From Lithodes maja (lineage: Eukaryota; Arthropoda; Malacostraca; Decapoda; Lithodidae), in NCBI GenBank assembly GCA_037953745.1, contig JBAKBP010004462.1, positions 1 to 64,000 of the forward strand: DNA of 64,000 bases. Direction: 5' to 3'. Made by a program: the position numbers and the translations under genes. The notes under the pieces are model-generated. The model saw only the letters and a program-made list of their open reading frames with translations, had not been told where the DNA came from and ran no database searches. How positions within the stretch are numbered: the first letter of the stretch is position 1; every line of letters begins with the position of its first letter. Below are positions 1 to 10,953 of this stretch, in pieces.

Positions 1-1746
1 CCGAAAGAATTCTATAGTTATATCAGAAAGAAAAAAGTAGTTACTTCAACTGTTGGACCGTTAGTCGATGAAAAAGGAGAATACACCAAAGACGAAGTAC
101 AAATGAGTAATGCCCTCAATACCTTCTTTGCATCAGTTTTTACAACCGAAGACCTCAGTGATATCCCTACACCATCGCCGATTCAGATTGATAATTCAGA
201 TGTTCTAAGCAATATCACCGTTACAGAGAGAGAAGTATTGAATTGTTTAGATAAACTCAAAGTAAATAAAACGCCAGGACCTGATACAATCTCGCCTAGA
301 GTTCTAAAGGAAGCTAAGAATGAGCTCTCCAAACCACTGACATTACTATTCAATAAATCCTTGCAGTCTGGAACTATGCCTGATCAGTGGAAGCTAGCCA
401 ACGTAACACCGATATTCAAAAAAGGCAGCAAATCCCTACCCAGTAACTATCGTCCAATTAGCTTAACCTCAGTTGTATGTAAAATGCTAGAAACGGTCAT
501 ACGAGACAGACTCGTAAATCACTTAGAGGAAAATAACATACTTAAAGATACTCAACACGGCTTTCGTAAAAAACGTTCCTGTTTAACAAACCTCTTAGAC
601 TTCTTCCACGATATCCTCAACCTCTACGATGAGAGTAAAGCTGTAGATATTATATACCTTGATTTTCAAAAGGCCTTTGACAAAGTTCCCCACAAACGTT
701 TACTGCTAAAACTAAAAGCGCATGGAATACAAGACGGTGTGTTGAAATGGATAGAAAATTGGCTCAACAACAGAAAGCAAAGAGTAGTCATAAACGGTAA
801 GGCATCTAAATGGACCAATGTAAGTAGCGGGGTACCCCAGGGATCGGTACTAGGACCAATTCTCTTTCTAATTTACATCAACGACATAGATGAGGGTCTC
901 ACCTGCACAATCTCAAAATTTGCTGACGATACAAAAATTGCAAATAGCGTACTCTCAAAAGAACAAGTTGACGATATGCAACACAATCTAGATAAATTGT
1001 CATGTTGGGCCCAAATTTGGCAAATGAGTTTCAATGCGGATAAATGTAAAGTACTACATGTCGGATACCTAAATGAGAAAGCAAACTATTCGATGAATGG
1101 CACTCAGCTTAAGAATGTAAACAGAGAAACTGATCTGGGAGTAACAATATCGAGTAACCTAAAACCGAGTCAACAATGTTCAGAAGTTGTTAAGAAGGCA
1201 AACAAAATAATTGGCTTTATAGGCAGGTCATTTGAGCATAAATCCAAAGAAGTTATCCTAACCCTTTACAATTCCTTAGTCCGCCCTCTTCTGGAATACT
1301 GCGTTCAATCCTGGTGCCCTTATTACCAAAAAGATATAAACAAGCTAGAACGAGTTCAACGTAGAGTTACCAAAATGATACCTAGCCTAAAGAACAAACC
1401 ATACGAAGAGCGTCTTAGAGAATTAAATCTATTTCCTTTAACCCAGCGCAGATTAAGAGGCGACTTAATTCAAGTGTTCAAAATCATCAAAGGCATCGAC
1501 AATATGAACTGTAGTAAGTACTTCACTATCGACCAATCTAATTACACACGGGGAAACGGTTGCAAAATTATTGGTAAATCTTTTAACTCGCACGAATCTA
1601 AGAATTTCTTCTTCAATCGAGTTGTCAACTTGTGGAATGGGCTTCCCCGAAACGTTATAGACTGCAGCACCGTTGATTCATTTAAATTCCGCCTAGACAA
1701 ATATCTCGCATCAAACCCGCGACTGACTGCGTTTGTAAATGAATAA
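1..1746 (+). CDS. CR1-like LINE ORF2, reverse transcriptase part (5' cut by window)
   Basis: The frame is open from base 1; the first ATG is at 103, but the codons before it match the same family's ORF2 in the minus-strand copy at 9236-12905, so the true start lies outside the window. Numbered from the ATG at 103 (547 residues), the RT shows a PGPD motif near 59-61, the NYRPISL block near 115-121, motif A LDFQKAFD at 186-193, motif B GVPQGSVLGP at 243-252 and the catalytic FADD at 273-276, followed by a thumb-like C-terminal region. This is the polymerase for target-primed reverse transcription. No stop or frameshift is seen here, so this copy is much younger than the minus-strand one. The endonuclease domain should lie upstream of the window. 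CR1 superfamily is the best fit; L2-like is an alternative. Confidence 0.88.
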   Translation, partial: PKEFYSYIRKKKVVTSTVGPLVDEKGEYTKDEVQMSNALNTFFASVFTTEDLSDIPTPSPIQIDNSDVLSNITVTEREVLNCLDKLKVNKTPGPDTISPRVLKEAKNELSKPLTLLFNKSLQSGTMPDQWKLANVTPIFKKGSKSLPSNYRPISLTSVVCKMLETVIRDRLVNHLEENNILKDTQHGFRKKRSCLTNLLDFFHDILNLYDESKAVDIIYLDFQKAFDKVPHKRLLLKLKAHGIQDGVLKWIENWLNNRKQRVVINGKASKWTNVSSGVPQGSVLGPILFLIYINDIDEGLTCTISKFADDTKIANSVLSKEQVDDMQHNLDKLSCWAQIWQMSFNADKCKVLHVGYLNEKANYSMNGTQLKNVNRETDLGVTISSNLKPSQQCSEVVKKANKIIGFIGRSFEHKSKEVILTLYNSLVRPLLEYCVQSWCPYYQKDINKLERVQRRVTKMIPSLKNKPYEERLRELNLFPLTQRRLRGDLIQVFKIIKGIDNMNCSKYFTIDQSNYTRGNGCKIIGKSFNSHESKNFFFNRVVNLWNGLPRNVIDCSTVDSFKFRLDKYLASNPRLTAFVNE

Positions 1747-1970
1747 CTTTATCCTCCCCTCAGTTACTAACCCATATGTCCCCTACTAACTTCCTAGTCC
1801 TGCCACGTTAGTGGCAAGGCAGTAGTTCCCTTTCCAATGTTCCCTTACCCACTCTAAACCACTGTTTGGACACTTGATCCTCAGTGTTTTGGAGGACAAG
1901 CAGCCTAGAAGGGTCACTAGATCTGTTGTTGCTTGATTTCCTTTGTACTCCTTTGTACTCCTTTGTACTC
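1747..1970 (+). mobile_element. 3' UTR and 3' end of the CR1-like LINE
   Basis: The stretch after the RT stop matches, in reverse complement, 9241-9470 next to the second copy. It ends in three exact copies of the 10-mer CTTTGTACTC (1941-1970). Short tandem repeats instead of poly(A) are typical of CR1/L2-type LINEs, where they form the 3' recognition end. Confidence 0.8.
1941..1970 (+). repeat. Terminal 10-bp repeats of the CR1-like LINE
   Basis: Three perfect copies of CTTTGTACTC. The minus-strand copy ends at 9236-9265 with the same motif, one unit changed to CTTTGAACTC and the last unit partial. Confidence 0.85.
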
Positions 1971-2399
1971 TCTTAGTATAACCTCATTGTTGTGTATTTA
2001 TTCACATGGTATTGAATTCCTTCCCACTTAACTGTGTCTGACAGCCTGCTTATCTAGTCATTCATTTATTTACCTATTTTAAAGAAGCAAGTGTGTGTGT
2101 GTGTGTGTGAGGGAAATAATGTTTATGTTTAGGTAAGTCTCCATACGAATTATATGTGTATTTTTACCTAGGTATGTATAATTGATTTTACTCACTTGAG
2201 AGCATTCGCACAGCTCTTGAAAACAACTTACATGCAATATACAATAAATTAGAAGCACACACAGACGACCAAAATTTGCATACAAGTTCAGAATGTATAC
2301 AAAAATAGTCAATATCCCCAATAGAATTATAATACAGATTAAATAATGTATATATATATATTTAAATATACATACAGGGTGGCACAGAATTCGGTTACC
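1971..2399. other. AT-rich spacer with GT microsatellite
   Basis: No coding signal. It holds a (GT)n tract near 2090-2109, a (TA)n tract near 2348-2360, and a TACAGGGTGGCAC motif near 2372 that resembles ends of DNA transposons (compare the ACAGGGTGTCCC terminus at 58673). Confidence 0.5.
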
Positions 2400-3428
2400 C
2401 ACCTGGCAGACATTGGCAACGCTGCGTCTCCATATATTTATGTAGCCAGACAGTGGTCTGCATGAACCGGGTAATGGATATTTTATTTGAACAACACTAT
2501 CTTCACAACCATAACATGCATTGCCTTACATAATACCCCATTACATACAGAATAGATATTAAAAGGCACTGGTATCTTAAAAGTTGTTATACAAATTTTC
2601 TTATTTACTGTCGTGATAGCGTAATTCATAAATGCGCTGAATTTCGGTGTGAGTATCCTAGATTCGAGTCCTTGGATTGCCACATGTATTTGTTGATTTC
2701 ATTAAATTAGTTTAGAAGTAGAGTTGTTTGGTGAAACAATATGAATATGAATAATTATGAGCATAAAACGAATTATACACACAATTGCGTTACTAATATT
2801 TAATTCTAGGCAGGTTTTAGATTATTTTCCGAAAGGAAATTATTTTCTGCAGTTGAAAACACACATGAAGTACAGTAGGTGAATATGTCCAAAACATGAT
2901 GTAAAATTGTTGATAAGTCTCTTATTTTCTGATATATCTACCTTATATTATAGCATACTCTGATAGTGCATGACGTGATTTGTATAGATGCTATCATGCA
3001 CTACCAGAATAACTATACTGTATTACAAGTTTGATATAACCAAAAGTAAGAACCTTACACAAATCTAAAAAGCACCATCGTGTTTTGGACATATTTACCT
3101 ACTTCATGCAAATGGTTTCAGCTGTGGAAAATGTCCAGCTAAAAATAAAAAAACACTGTAAATATAAAGTTAATACAATATTGTTGCGCGTAATTCGTCT
3201 TATACTCATCATTATTCATAAAAGCATAGGCTATATGTATTACAACTTCAAATACTATTATAGTACCTGCTATCCATTATGCATTTAATGGGGCAATATA
3301 AAAGGTAATGTATGTAATGATTGTAAAGATATTATTTGTTAATTTTGTTAAATTACCCGGTTCATGCAGACCACTGCCTGGCTATACAAATATATCGAGA
3401 AGCAACGTTGGTAATGTCGGCCAGGTAG
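2400..3428. repeat. 1.03-kb imperfect palindrome (foldback element)
   Basis: The two ends are inverted copies: CCTGGCAGACATTGGCAACG near 2401 pairs with the block ending at 3427, and the match runs past CAGTGGTCTGCATGAACCGGGTAA (2450-2474 against 3354-3378). Inner blocks also pair, for example TATGTCCAAAACA near 2883 with its complement near 3080, and the centre is a hairpin around GATAGTGCATGA near 2962. Arms are roughly 500 bp with almost no loop. It encodes nothing recognisable and no target duplication is clear. It fits a foldback or non-autonomous DNA element. Confidence 0.8.
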
Positions 3429-3429
3429 G

Positions 3430-3512
3430 TATATAAATAAATATATATATATATATATTATATATATATATATTTATTTATATATATATATATATATATT
3501 TATTTATATATG
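3430..3512. repeat. TA/TTTA microsatellite
   Basis: An almost pure run of TA and TTTA units directly beside the palindrome's right end. Confidence 0.8.
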
Positions 3513-3587
3513 GAATAATTAACAATTATGATTGAGTTACATGACTAAATTATTCGGATTGGCCATGGCGTGAAGAAAGCTTACCAT

Positions 3588-3642
3588 CCCCCCCCCCCCC
3601 ACACCCACACACACACACACACACAACACACAACACACACAC
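3588..3642. repeat. C-run and CA microsatellite
   Basis: A run of about 13 C followed by (CA)n. No gene is seen from 3513 to 3837. Confidence 0.8.
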
Positions 3643-3837
3643 AGAGCCAGATTTAAGCACCAAATCCCTGCACAACTTTACCAAGAAAAAACAATAGGTA
3701 AATCTCCCCCCCCCAAAAAAAAAATGTGAAGACAAAGAAAATATATGTTGAGAGCGAGCACCCCAAACCTGCTGCAGAAAAACAAAGGAATGATAATAAA
3801 GTTGCAGATTCCAGACTCTAGAACACTGTGGAGGGCC

Positions 3838-6060
3838 AGTGGAGGGAGGGATGGATAGTTGGATGACAGGTTGGATAGTTGGAGAGGGATGGATAGATGG
3901 ATGATTGGATAGTTGGAGAGGGATGGATATATAAATGGCTGGATGAATGGTTAGATAGTTGGATAGATGTATGGTTGGATGAAAGGTTGGATAGTTGGAG
4001 AGGGATGGATAGATGTATGGTTGGATGAAAGGTTGGATAGTTGGAGAGGGATGGATACATGGATGGTTGGATGAAAGGTTGGATAGTTGGAGAGGGATGG
4101 ATAGATGTATGGTTGGATGAAAGGTTGGATAGTTGGAGAGGGATGTATACATGGATGGTTGGATGAAAGGTTGGATAGTTGGAGAGGGATGGATAAATGG
4201 ATGGTTGCATGAAAGGTTGGATAGTTGGAGAGGGATGGAGAGATGGATGGTTGCATGAAAAGTTGGGTAGTTGGAGAGGGATGGAGAGATGGATGGTTGC
4301 ATGAAAGGTTGGGTAGTTGGAGAGGGATGGAGAAATGGATAGTTGGATGAATGGTTTGGTAGTTGGAGAGATGGATAGATGGATGGTTGGAGAGATGGAT
4401 ATATGCATGGTTGGATGGAAGGTTAGTTAGTTGGATATATGGATGGCTGGATGAAAGGTTAGATAGTTGGAGAGTTGGATTGTTGAATGAAAGGTTGGAG
4501 AGATGGATATATGGATGGTTGGATGAAAGGTTGGATAGATGGATGATTGGATGAAAGGTTGGGTAGTTAGAGATGTCGAGATATGAATGGTTGGTTGAAA
4601 GGTTGGATAGTTGGAGAGACGGATGGTTGGATGAAAGGTTGGGTAGTTGGAGAGATGTATGGTTTATATGAAAGGTTGGGTAGTTGGAGAGATGTATGGT
4701 TTGTATGAAAGGTTGGGTAGTTGGAGAGGGATGGAGAAATGGATAGTTGGATGAAAGGTTGGATTGTTGGAGAGATGGATAGTTGGAAAGATGGATAATT
4801 GGATGGAAGATTGGATAGTTGGAAAGATGGATATATGGATGATTGGATGAAAGGTTGGATAGTTGGATAGATGGATATATGGATGGTTGGATGAAAGGTT
4901 GGATAGTTGGGGAGATGGATATATGGATGGTTGGATGACAGTTGGATAGATGGATGGTTGGATGAAAGGTTGGATAGTTGGGGAGATGGATATATGGATG
5001 GTTGGATGAAAGGTTGGATAGTTGGGGAGATGGATATATGGATGGTTTGATGAAAGGTTGGATAGATGGATGGTTGGATGAAAGGTTGGATAGATGGATG
5101 GTTGGATGAAAGGTTGGGTAGTTGGAGAGATGGATGGTTGGATGAAAGGTTGGATATATGGATGGTTGGATGAAAGGTTGGATATTTGGGGAGATGGATA
5201 TATGGATGGTTGGATGAAAGGTTGGATAGTTGGAGAGATGGACATATGGATGGTTGGATGAAAGGTTGGATAGATGGATGGTTGGATGAAAGGTTGGATA
5301 GATGGATGGTTCGATGAAAGGTTGGGTAGTTGGAGAGATGGATGGTTGGATGAAAGGTTGGGTAGTTGGAGAGGAATGGAGAGATGGATGGATGAAAGGT
5401 TGGATACATAGATGGGTAGTTGGAGGGACGGAATGATGGATGGTTGAATACAAGGTTGGATTGTTGAAGGGATGGGTTGGTGGATGGATATAAATACAAA
5501 TATATTAGGAAAAAGGGATGGTCGGGGGAATGGATAGTTTGGAATGATGGGATGATAGGTTGGATAGTTGAAGGGATTGATTAACATAAATATATACTAA
5601 AAGGGAGGGATTGTTGGCTGAAATGGATAGGTGGATGGATAGTTGGAGCGAATGGTGGATGCATGAGGAGGGATGGGTGTATGGTCGTCAGAAAAATAAA
5701 TACATTATATTACAAGTGCAGATTCCAGACTCTACAACAGTGAGGAGGATATGTGGATGGTTGAATGGAGGGATGGTTGACGATTTGATGGAGGGGTGAG
5801 GGGTAGATTGATAGAATACGAAGGAAATGGATGGTCCAAGGGTTAGACAGACACAATATTTTGAATGTATAGATAGGGTCTGTAGAATGGATAGATGGAT
5901 GGATGGATGGTTGGGAGAAAAAGAAAATGAAGATACTATGAGTGCAGATCCCAGACTATGCAATATTTAGGAGAGTCTGTAGATGGTTGTATGTAAGGAT
6001 GGTTGGATGAGTGGATGGGTGAAGTAAGGTTGAATGGACGGATATGTAGAGAGATGGATT
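3838..6060. repeat. Minisatellite of about 46-bp units (degenerate after 5480)
   Basis: Units carry the core GGTTGGATGAAAGGTTGGATAG. In 3997-4135 the landmark GGAGAGGG recurs exactly every 46 bases; in 4500-5400 shortened variants dominate. From 5480 to 6060 the array decays into dispersed GATGGATGG words, with stragglers to about 6700. The complementary strand is poor in stop codons in all frames, so it gives several long overlapping reading frames rich in Pro, Ser, Thr and His. These are repeat artefacts, not genes. Confidence 0.9.
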
Positions 6061-6075
6061 GTTTCGATGAATTAA

Positions 6076-6395
6076 CCCCTTCTGTGCCGGCGACGTTTTA
6101 AACATATTATTCTAGCTATATGTAGATGATTTTGAGCAGTTTAAGAAGGATATGTTTTTTTTTTTTTTTTTTTTAAAAGAGACAATGAACGGAGGAAGGA
6201 AAAAAACAGATAAAACAAAAAGGTCCATGTGCCTAAAGGCATCCTCCATTCATAAAATGTTTGTAACAACTGTGGTAGTAAAAGGGTTAAGTGTGATAGT
6301 TCGAAGCCTGTTACTTTCCTGAGGCCCTTTTTAAACTAAATATAATCTTCTAAATATAAAATATAATGAAAGAGACCTAGCCGGTACAGAAGAGA
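6076..6395. mobile_element. TTAA-flanked MITE, family C (with inserted LINE tail)
   Basis: TTAA at 6072-6075 and 6396-6399 flank an element whose ends are inverted copies (CCCCTTCTGTGCCGGC on the left, complement of GCCGGTACAGAAGAG on the right). The same family recurs at 17488, 18115, 20081, 54941 and 59682, usually about 200 bp long. TTAA duplications with termini starting CCC are the hallmark of piggyBac-type transposition; no transposase is encoded. Confidence 0.75.
6155..6272 (-). mobile_element. Tail-only retrocopy of the jockey-like LINE at 56501
   Basis: On the minus strand about 98 bp of LINE 3' end are followed by about 20 A. The sequence matches 56521-56617, the 3' end of the LINE at 56501-58265, nearly base for base. 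It interrupts family C MITE sequence, so it is an extremely 5'-truncated insertion. Confidence 0.75.
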
Positions 6396-6399
6396 TTAA

Positions 6400-6821
6400 T
6401 ACCTACAGAAGATGAAGGGATGACTGATAAGGATGGTTGGATGAACGAATGCATGTATGGACAATATAAAAGCCTCATGGATAGATGGATACGTGGATTG
6501 TTACTTGGATGGGTGGATGATTAGTGGATAGATAGGATGGATGGTCGACAAATAGATAAAGTAATAGTTGAGGAGGGATGAGCTGATGACTGAATTATTA
6601 CATATACTGTATAAAATTATGTTGTTGATGTATAATCAGATGGTTGGAAAAATAGATGGACGAATAGTCAAGGGATATGTGGATAGATGCATGGTTGGAT
6701 AAATATAAACATGCTTTTCTACATGAGCTCATCAACACGTCAATAAATTACTCTGATAATTAAATTCATTCCACATCTCAGCAAAAACTATGTGAACTAA
6801 ATTGGCCAAAATAGTCACAAT
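6400..6821. other. Spacer with minisatellite stragglers and a dispersed repeat
   Basis: It contains scattered GATGGATGG words and, at about 6730-6815, a repeat block (ACGTCAATA ... TTGGCCAAAATAGT) that recurs at about 7735-7835 and 8200-8262. No gene seen. Confidence 0.5.
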
Positions 6822-7193
6822 TTTTTATTTTTTTTTATCTTTCCCTCCTTTTCTCTCTTTCTCTGGCTTGTATCCATTCGGCCCCGTTCAGCCAACTGTT
6901 TTAAGACGTTTATCCCCATCCAGGTGTCGATTTCTTCCTGGCGAGCGATAGCGAGCCAGCATTGTATGGAGAAATCCGGCTTCACCGGAGACACTTTTCT
7001 ATCGAAAAATGTACAAATTTAGCTTGCTGTCAAAACAAAAATATATATATATGCTGGCTTTCTGCCGCTCGCCAGGAAAATATTGACACCTGGATGGGGG
7101 GGTAAACGTCTTAAAACAGTAGGCTGAATGGGGCCGAATGGATACAAGCCAGAGAAAGAGAGAAAAGGAGAGACAAAAAGCAGGTCACCCCCC
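6822..7193. mobile_element. Foldback MITE, family F (copy 1)
   Basis: Two arms of about 150 bp face each other: GGCTTGTATCCATTCGGCC... near 6868 and its complement ending near 7150. Between them lies a unique core with CCGGCTTCACCGG. TTAA follows at 7194-7197; the left boundary is blurred by a T-rich tract. Sister copies are at 18579, 19565, 54439, 55120, 60080 and 60588, with parts at 35340-48396 and 49483-50200. Confidence 0.75.
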
Positions 7194-7197
7194 TTAA

Positions 7198-8332
7198 ACC
7201 ATTATATTCAGCTTAACCCTACTTGGTTCAGGGCGGATCTTTATGGACCAGCGCTGTTTCACTCAATTACTTTAGAGATTTTAGGCCGTTTTACCTCACT
7301 AGTTTGGCGACTATAAGACGTTTCACACTATTCAGGTGTCGATTTAATCTGAGCTAGCGAAAACAAGCATGTAATATAGGAGAACCGGCTTTTGACCAAG
7401 ACATTATTCTACCAAAACATGTACATGTTTTGGTTGAAAGGAGACTGTGAGCCGTCGCTTAAGACTAAAGGGGGTCTGGGGAGGTATTTGTCTTATTCTA
7501 GGGGGCAAACTGAAAATGCATTGCTCAGTTATGGCAAAATCAATCAAAACTCTGAATAATAATTAAACAAATTGTCGTACTAACCTCCAAGACGTGGTGC
7601 CAGATAGTGTTGACAAGTGGGTTACTATCTACCTCTAATACCTTGTAACTCCTACAGATCTTTCCAAAGCTTACTAAAATCGTCTAATAGTATGAAGAAA
7701 GGCGTCATCGAGTAGTGAAAGGGGTAAGCCCATTGGCACGTCAATACATTCCTCAGGTAATTCAACTAATTCCACCTCATACCAAAAGCTAGGCGACGAA
7801 TAGTTGGCCAAAATAGTTATTCCTTTCAGTAAACGCATTCTTGAAACTCATGTTGATTATTATATTACTTATTTATGATCATATTTCAATCTTATGCCCT
7901 CTCTCTCTTCATATAATTCCGGTTAACATTAGGCGATTGTGTATAGCTTTGGAAAGCCAAAACATAAATACTAGCGTAAATGTATTATCAAATAACTCTG
8001 GTTTCTAACATTCTTTCCAAAACCTAATACAATCGGATTCTGATAACCAAAGTAAATGGGAGAAATGCGCTTTCGAACGCTGAAATATATGATTTTATAA
8101 AGGGTTGTTGGAGTTGAAGTTGTATTATACCACTTTGAGTGCTATAGTTTCTTACTTACCTGTGTAATTGGTTTCTAGTGTTAGCAAGAAAAGAAAGAAA
8201 TGACACTTCATGATAATCATAACCAAAGCTAGGCGACAAAATGTTGGCCAAAATAGTTAACCCTTTCTGGAACATGTTGTCTTGCATCAATCTATTTTGG
8301 CTAACAATATACAATTGTATAAAGCTTTACTC
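7198..8332. other. Decayed MITE-derived intergenic DNA
   Basis: It holds fragments related to families C and F (for example TTAGGCCGTTTTACCTC near 7280 and GATCTTTCCAAAGCTTACTAAAATCGTC near 7659) and the dispersed TTGGCCAAAATAGTTA repeat at about 7820 and 8245. No coding signal seen. Confidence 0.5.
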
Positions 8333-8753
8333 TCATTCAACCTGTCCCAAAGAAGGATGACCGCTCTCAACCCTCTAACTATCGTCCAATTGCTCTAATT
8401 TCTTACATCTCTAAAGTATTGAAACTATTCTTAATTCAAAACAAATATAGCACCGTCTTCCTATAATATACTTTTTAGATCGCCAGTATGGTTTCCTCAA
8501 GGGCCGCTCTACTGGTGATATTTTTTCTTATCTTACTACCTCTTGGCCATCCCCGTTTCGGGAATTGGTGAGACCTTTCCTATTGTACTAGACATTTTGA
8601 AAGCTTTCAATAGAATCTGGCACAAATCTCTAACTTCTAAACTTCCCTCCTTCGGCTTCTATCCCTCTATCTGTGCTTTTGTCTCTTATTTCCTTTATGG
8701 TCATTCCATACCTGCGATTGTGGACCTACACCTATCAATTAAAATGTAAAACT

Positions 8754-8934
8754 TGCAAACTAAACAAACCAAAATTGGGACAAGGACAATATAAAGTCAA
8801 ATTAAATTATCAAAATCGCTATGTGGAAACAACGCTTACTAAAATGAAAATTATTAAATACAAGAACACAATCCACCACATAGGGTGTACATTACTACAT
8901 GAGCAAGTTAATCTGTTTCCTAAAATGTAAAACT
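8754..8934. mobile_element. 181-bp insertion with 13-bp direct repeat, unknown type
   Basis: Copy 2 of LINE B is continuous here, but copy 1 carries about 190 extra AT-rich bases just before the VPQGSV region. The extra DNA is bounded by AAAATGTAAAACT at 8741-8753 and again at 8922-8934. This looks like a target-site duplication, so a short retroposed sequence is likely. No poly(A) and no family match can be seen. Confidence 0.5.
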
Positions 8935-9480
8935 CGTTACTCTGGTGTTCCTCAGGGTTCTGTCCTGTTTCCAGTTATATTTATTATATTCATTAATGAT
9001 ATTCTCAGCTGTAGCTCTAGCCTATCCACTCGTCAGCTCTACCCTACGCTATTCAACTAGTTTCGCACAACGGCCAGCCAAGCAATCACCCCAAAAGCTC
9101 AGGCAATGAGACCTTAGCACGCCTTTCTTCTGATCTTTCAACTATTTTTGATTGGGGCGGAAAACATCATGTTATTTTAAATTTTTTCAAAACCCAATTT
9201 CTCCATTGATCTATCCGTCACCATCCCCACACAACTATCAAAGGAGTTCAAAGGAGTACAAAGGAAATCAAGCAACAACAGTTCTAGTGACCCTTTTAGG
9301 TTGCCTGTCCTCCAAATAACTGAGGATCAAGTGTCCAAACAGTGGTTTAGAGTGGGTAAGTGAACATTGGAAAGGGAACTACTGCCCTGGAACTAATGTC
9401 CGTGGCAGGATTAGGAAGTTAGTAGGGGACAGATGGGTTAGTAACTGAGGGTGGAATAAAATAAAGTTATTAATTTACAA

Positions 9481-10952
9481 ATGCCGTCAGTCGCGGGTTT
9501 GATGCAAGATATTTGTCTAGGCGAAATTTAAAAGAATCAAGGGTGCTGCAGTCAATAACGTCTCGGGGAAGCCCATTCCACAGGTTGACAACTCGATTGA
9601 AGAAGACATTCTTAGATTCGTGTGAGTTAAATGATTTACCAATAATTTTGCAACCGTTTCCCCTCGTGTAATTAGATTAGTCGATAGTGAAGTTCTTACT
9701 ACAGTTCGTATTGTCGATGCCTTTGATGATTTTGAACACTTGAATTAAGTCGCCTCTGAATCTGCACTGGGTTAAAGGAAATTGATTTAATTCTCTAAGA
9801 CGCTCCTTGTATGGTTTGTTCTTTAGGCTAGGTATCATTTTGGTAACTCTACGTTGAACTCGTTCTAGCTTGTCTATATCTTAATGGTAATAAGGGCACC
9901 AGGATTGAACGCAGTATTCCAGAAGAAGGCGGACTAAGGAATTGTAAAGGGCTAGGATAACTTCTTTATATTTATGCACAAATGACCTGCCTATAAAGCC
10001 AATTATTTTGTTTGCCTTCTTAACGACTTCTGAACATTGTTGACTCGGTTTTAGGTCACTCGATATTGTTATTCCCAGATCGGTTTCTCTGTCTACAGTC
10101 TTATGCTGAGTGCCATTCATCGAATAGTTTGCTTTCTCATTTCGGTATCCAATATGTAGTACTTTACATTTATCCGCATTGAAACTCATTTGCCCAATTT
10201 GGGCCCAATTTGACAAGTTATTTAGATTGTGTTGCATATCGTCAACTTCTTCTTTTGTCGCTATTTGCAATTTTTGTATCATCAGCAAACTTTGAGATTG
10301 TACAGGTGAGACCCTCATCTATGTCATTGATGTAAATTAGAAAGATAATTGGTCCTAGTACCGATCCCTGGGGTACCCTGCAACTTACATTGGTCCCTCC
10401 AGATGCCTCACCGTTTATGACTACTCTTTGCTTTCTGTCACGGAGCCAATTTTCTATCCATTTCAACACACTAACTTGTATTCCATGCGCTTTAAGTTTT
10501 AGCAGTAAACATTTGTGAGGAACTTTATCAAAGCCCTTTTGAAAATCAAAGTATATAATATCTACAGCTTTACTCTCTTCATAGAGGTTGAGGATATCAT
10601 GGAAGAAATCTAAGAGGTTTGTTACGAAAGCCAGCCGTGTTGAGTATTTTTAAGTATGTTATTTTCGTCTAAGTGATTTACGAGTCTGTCTCTTATGAGC
10701 GTTTCTAGCATTTTACATACAACTGAGGTAAAGCTAATTGGACGATAGTTACTGGGTAGGTATTTGCTGCCTTTTAAAAAAATTGGTGTTACATTAGCTA
10801 GCTTCCACTGATCAGGCATAGTTCCAGACTGCAAGGATTTATTGAATAGCAATGTCAGTGGTTTGTAGAGCTCATCCTTAGCTTACTTTAGAACTGTAGG
10901 TGAGATTGAATCAGGTCCGGGCGTTTTATTTACCTTGAGTTTATCTAAACAT
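9481..10952 (-). pseudogene. CR1-like reverse transcriptase, frameshifted
   Basis: Pieces in different frames cover the RT: 10622-10852 (NYRPISF block), 10242-10469 (motif B VPQGSVLGP and FADD) and 9881-10318 (region after motif C). Stops near 10620 and 10890 and frame changes near 10250 and 9880 break it. Compared with the open copy at 1-1746 it lacks no large block, so the damage is point mutations and small indels. Confidence 0.85.
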
Positions 10953-10953
10953 T

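Noticed and set aside
3550..5587. Overlapping minus-strand frames of 196-500 codons rich in PTFHPTIHLS
   Set aside because: They are read off a tandem minisatellite in several frames at once. No domain, no start context, no codon pattern.
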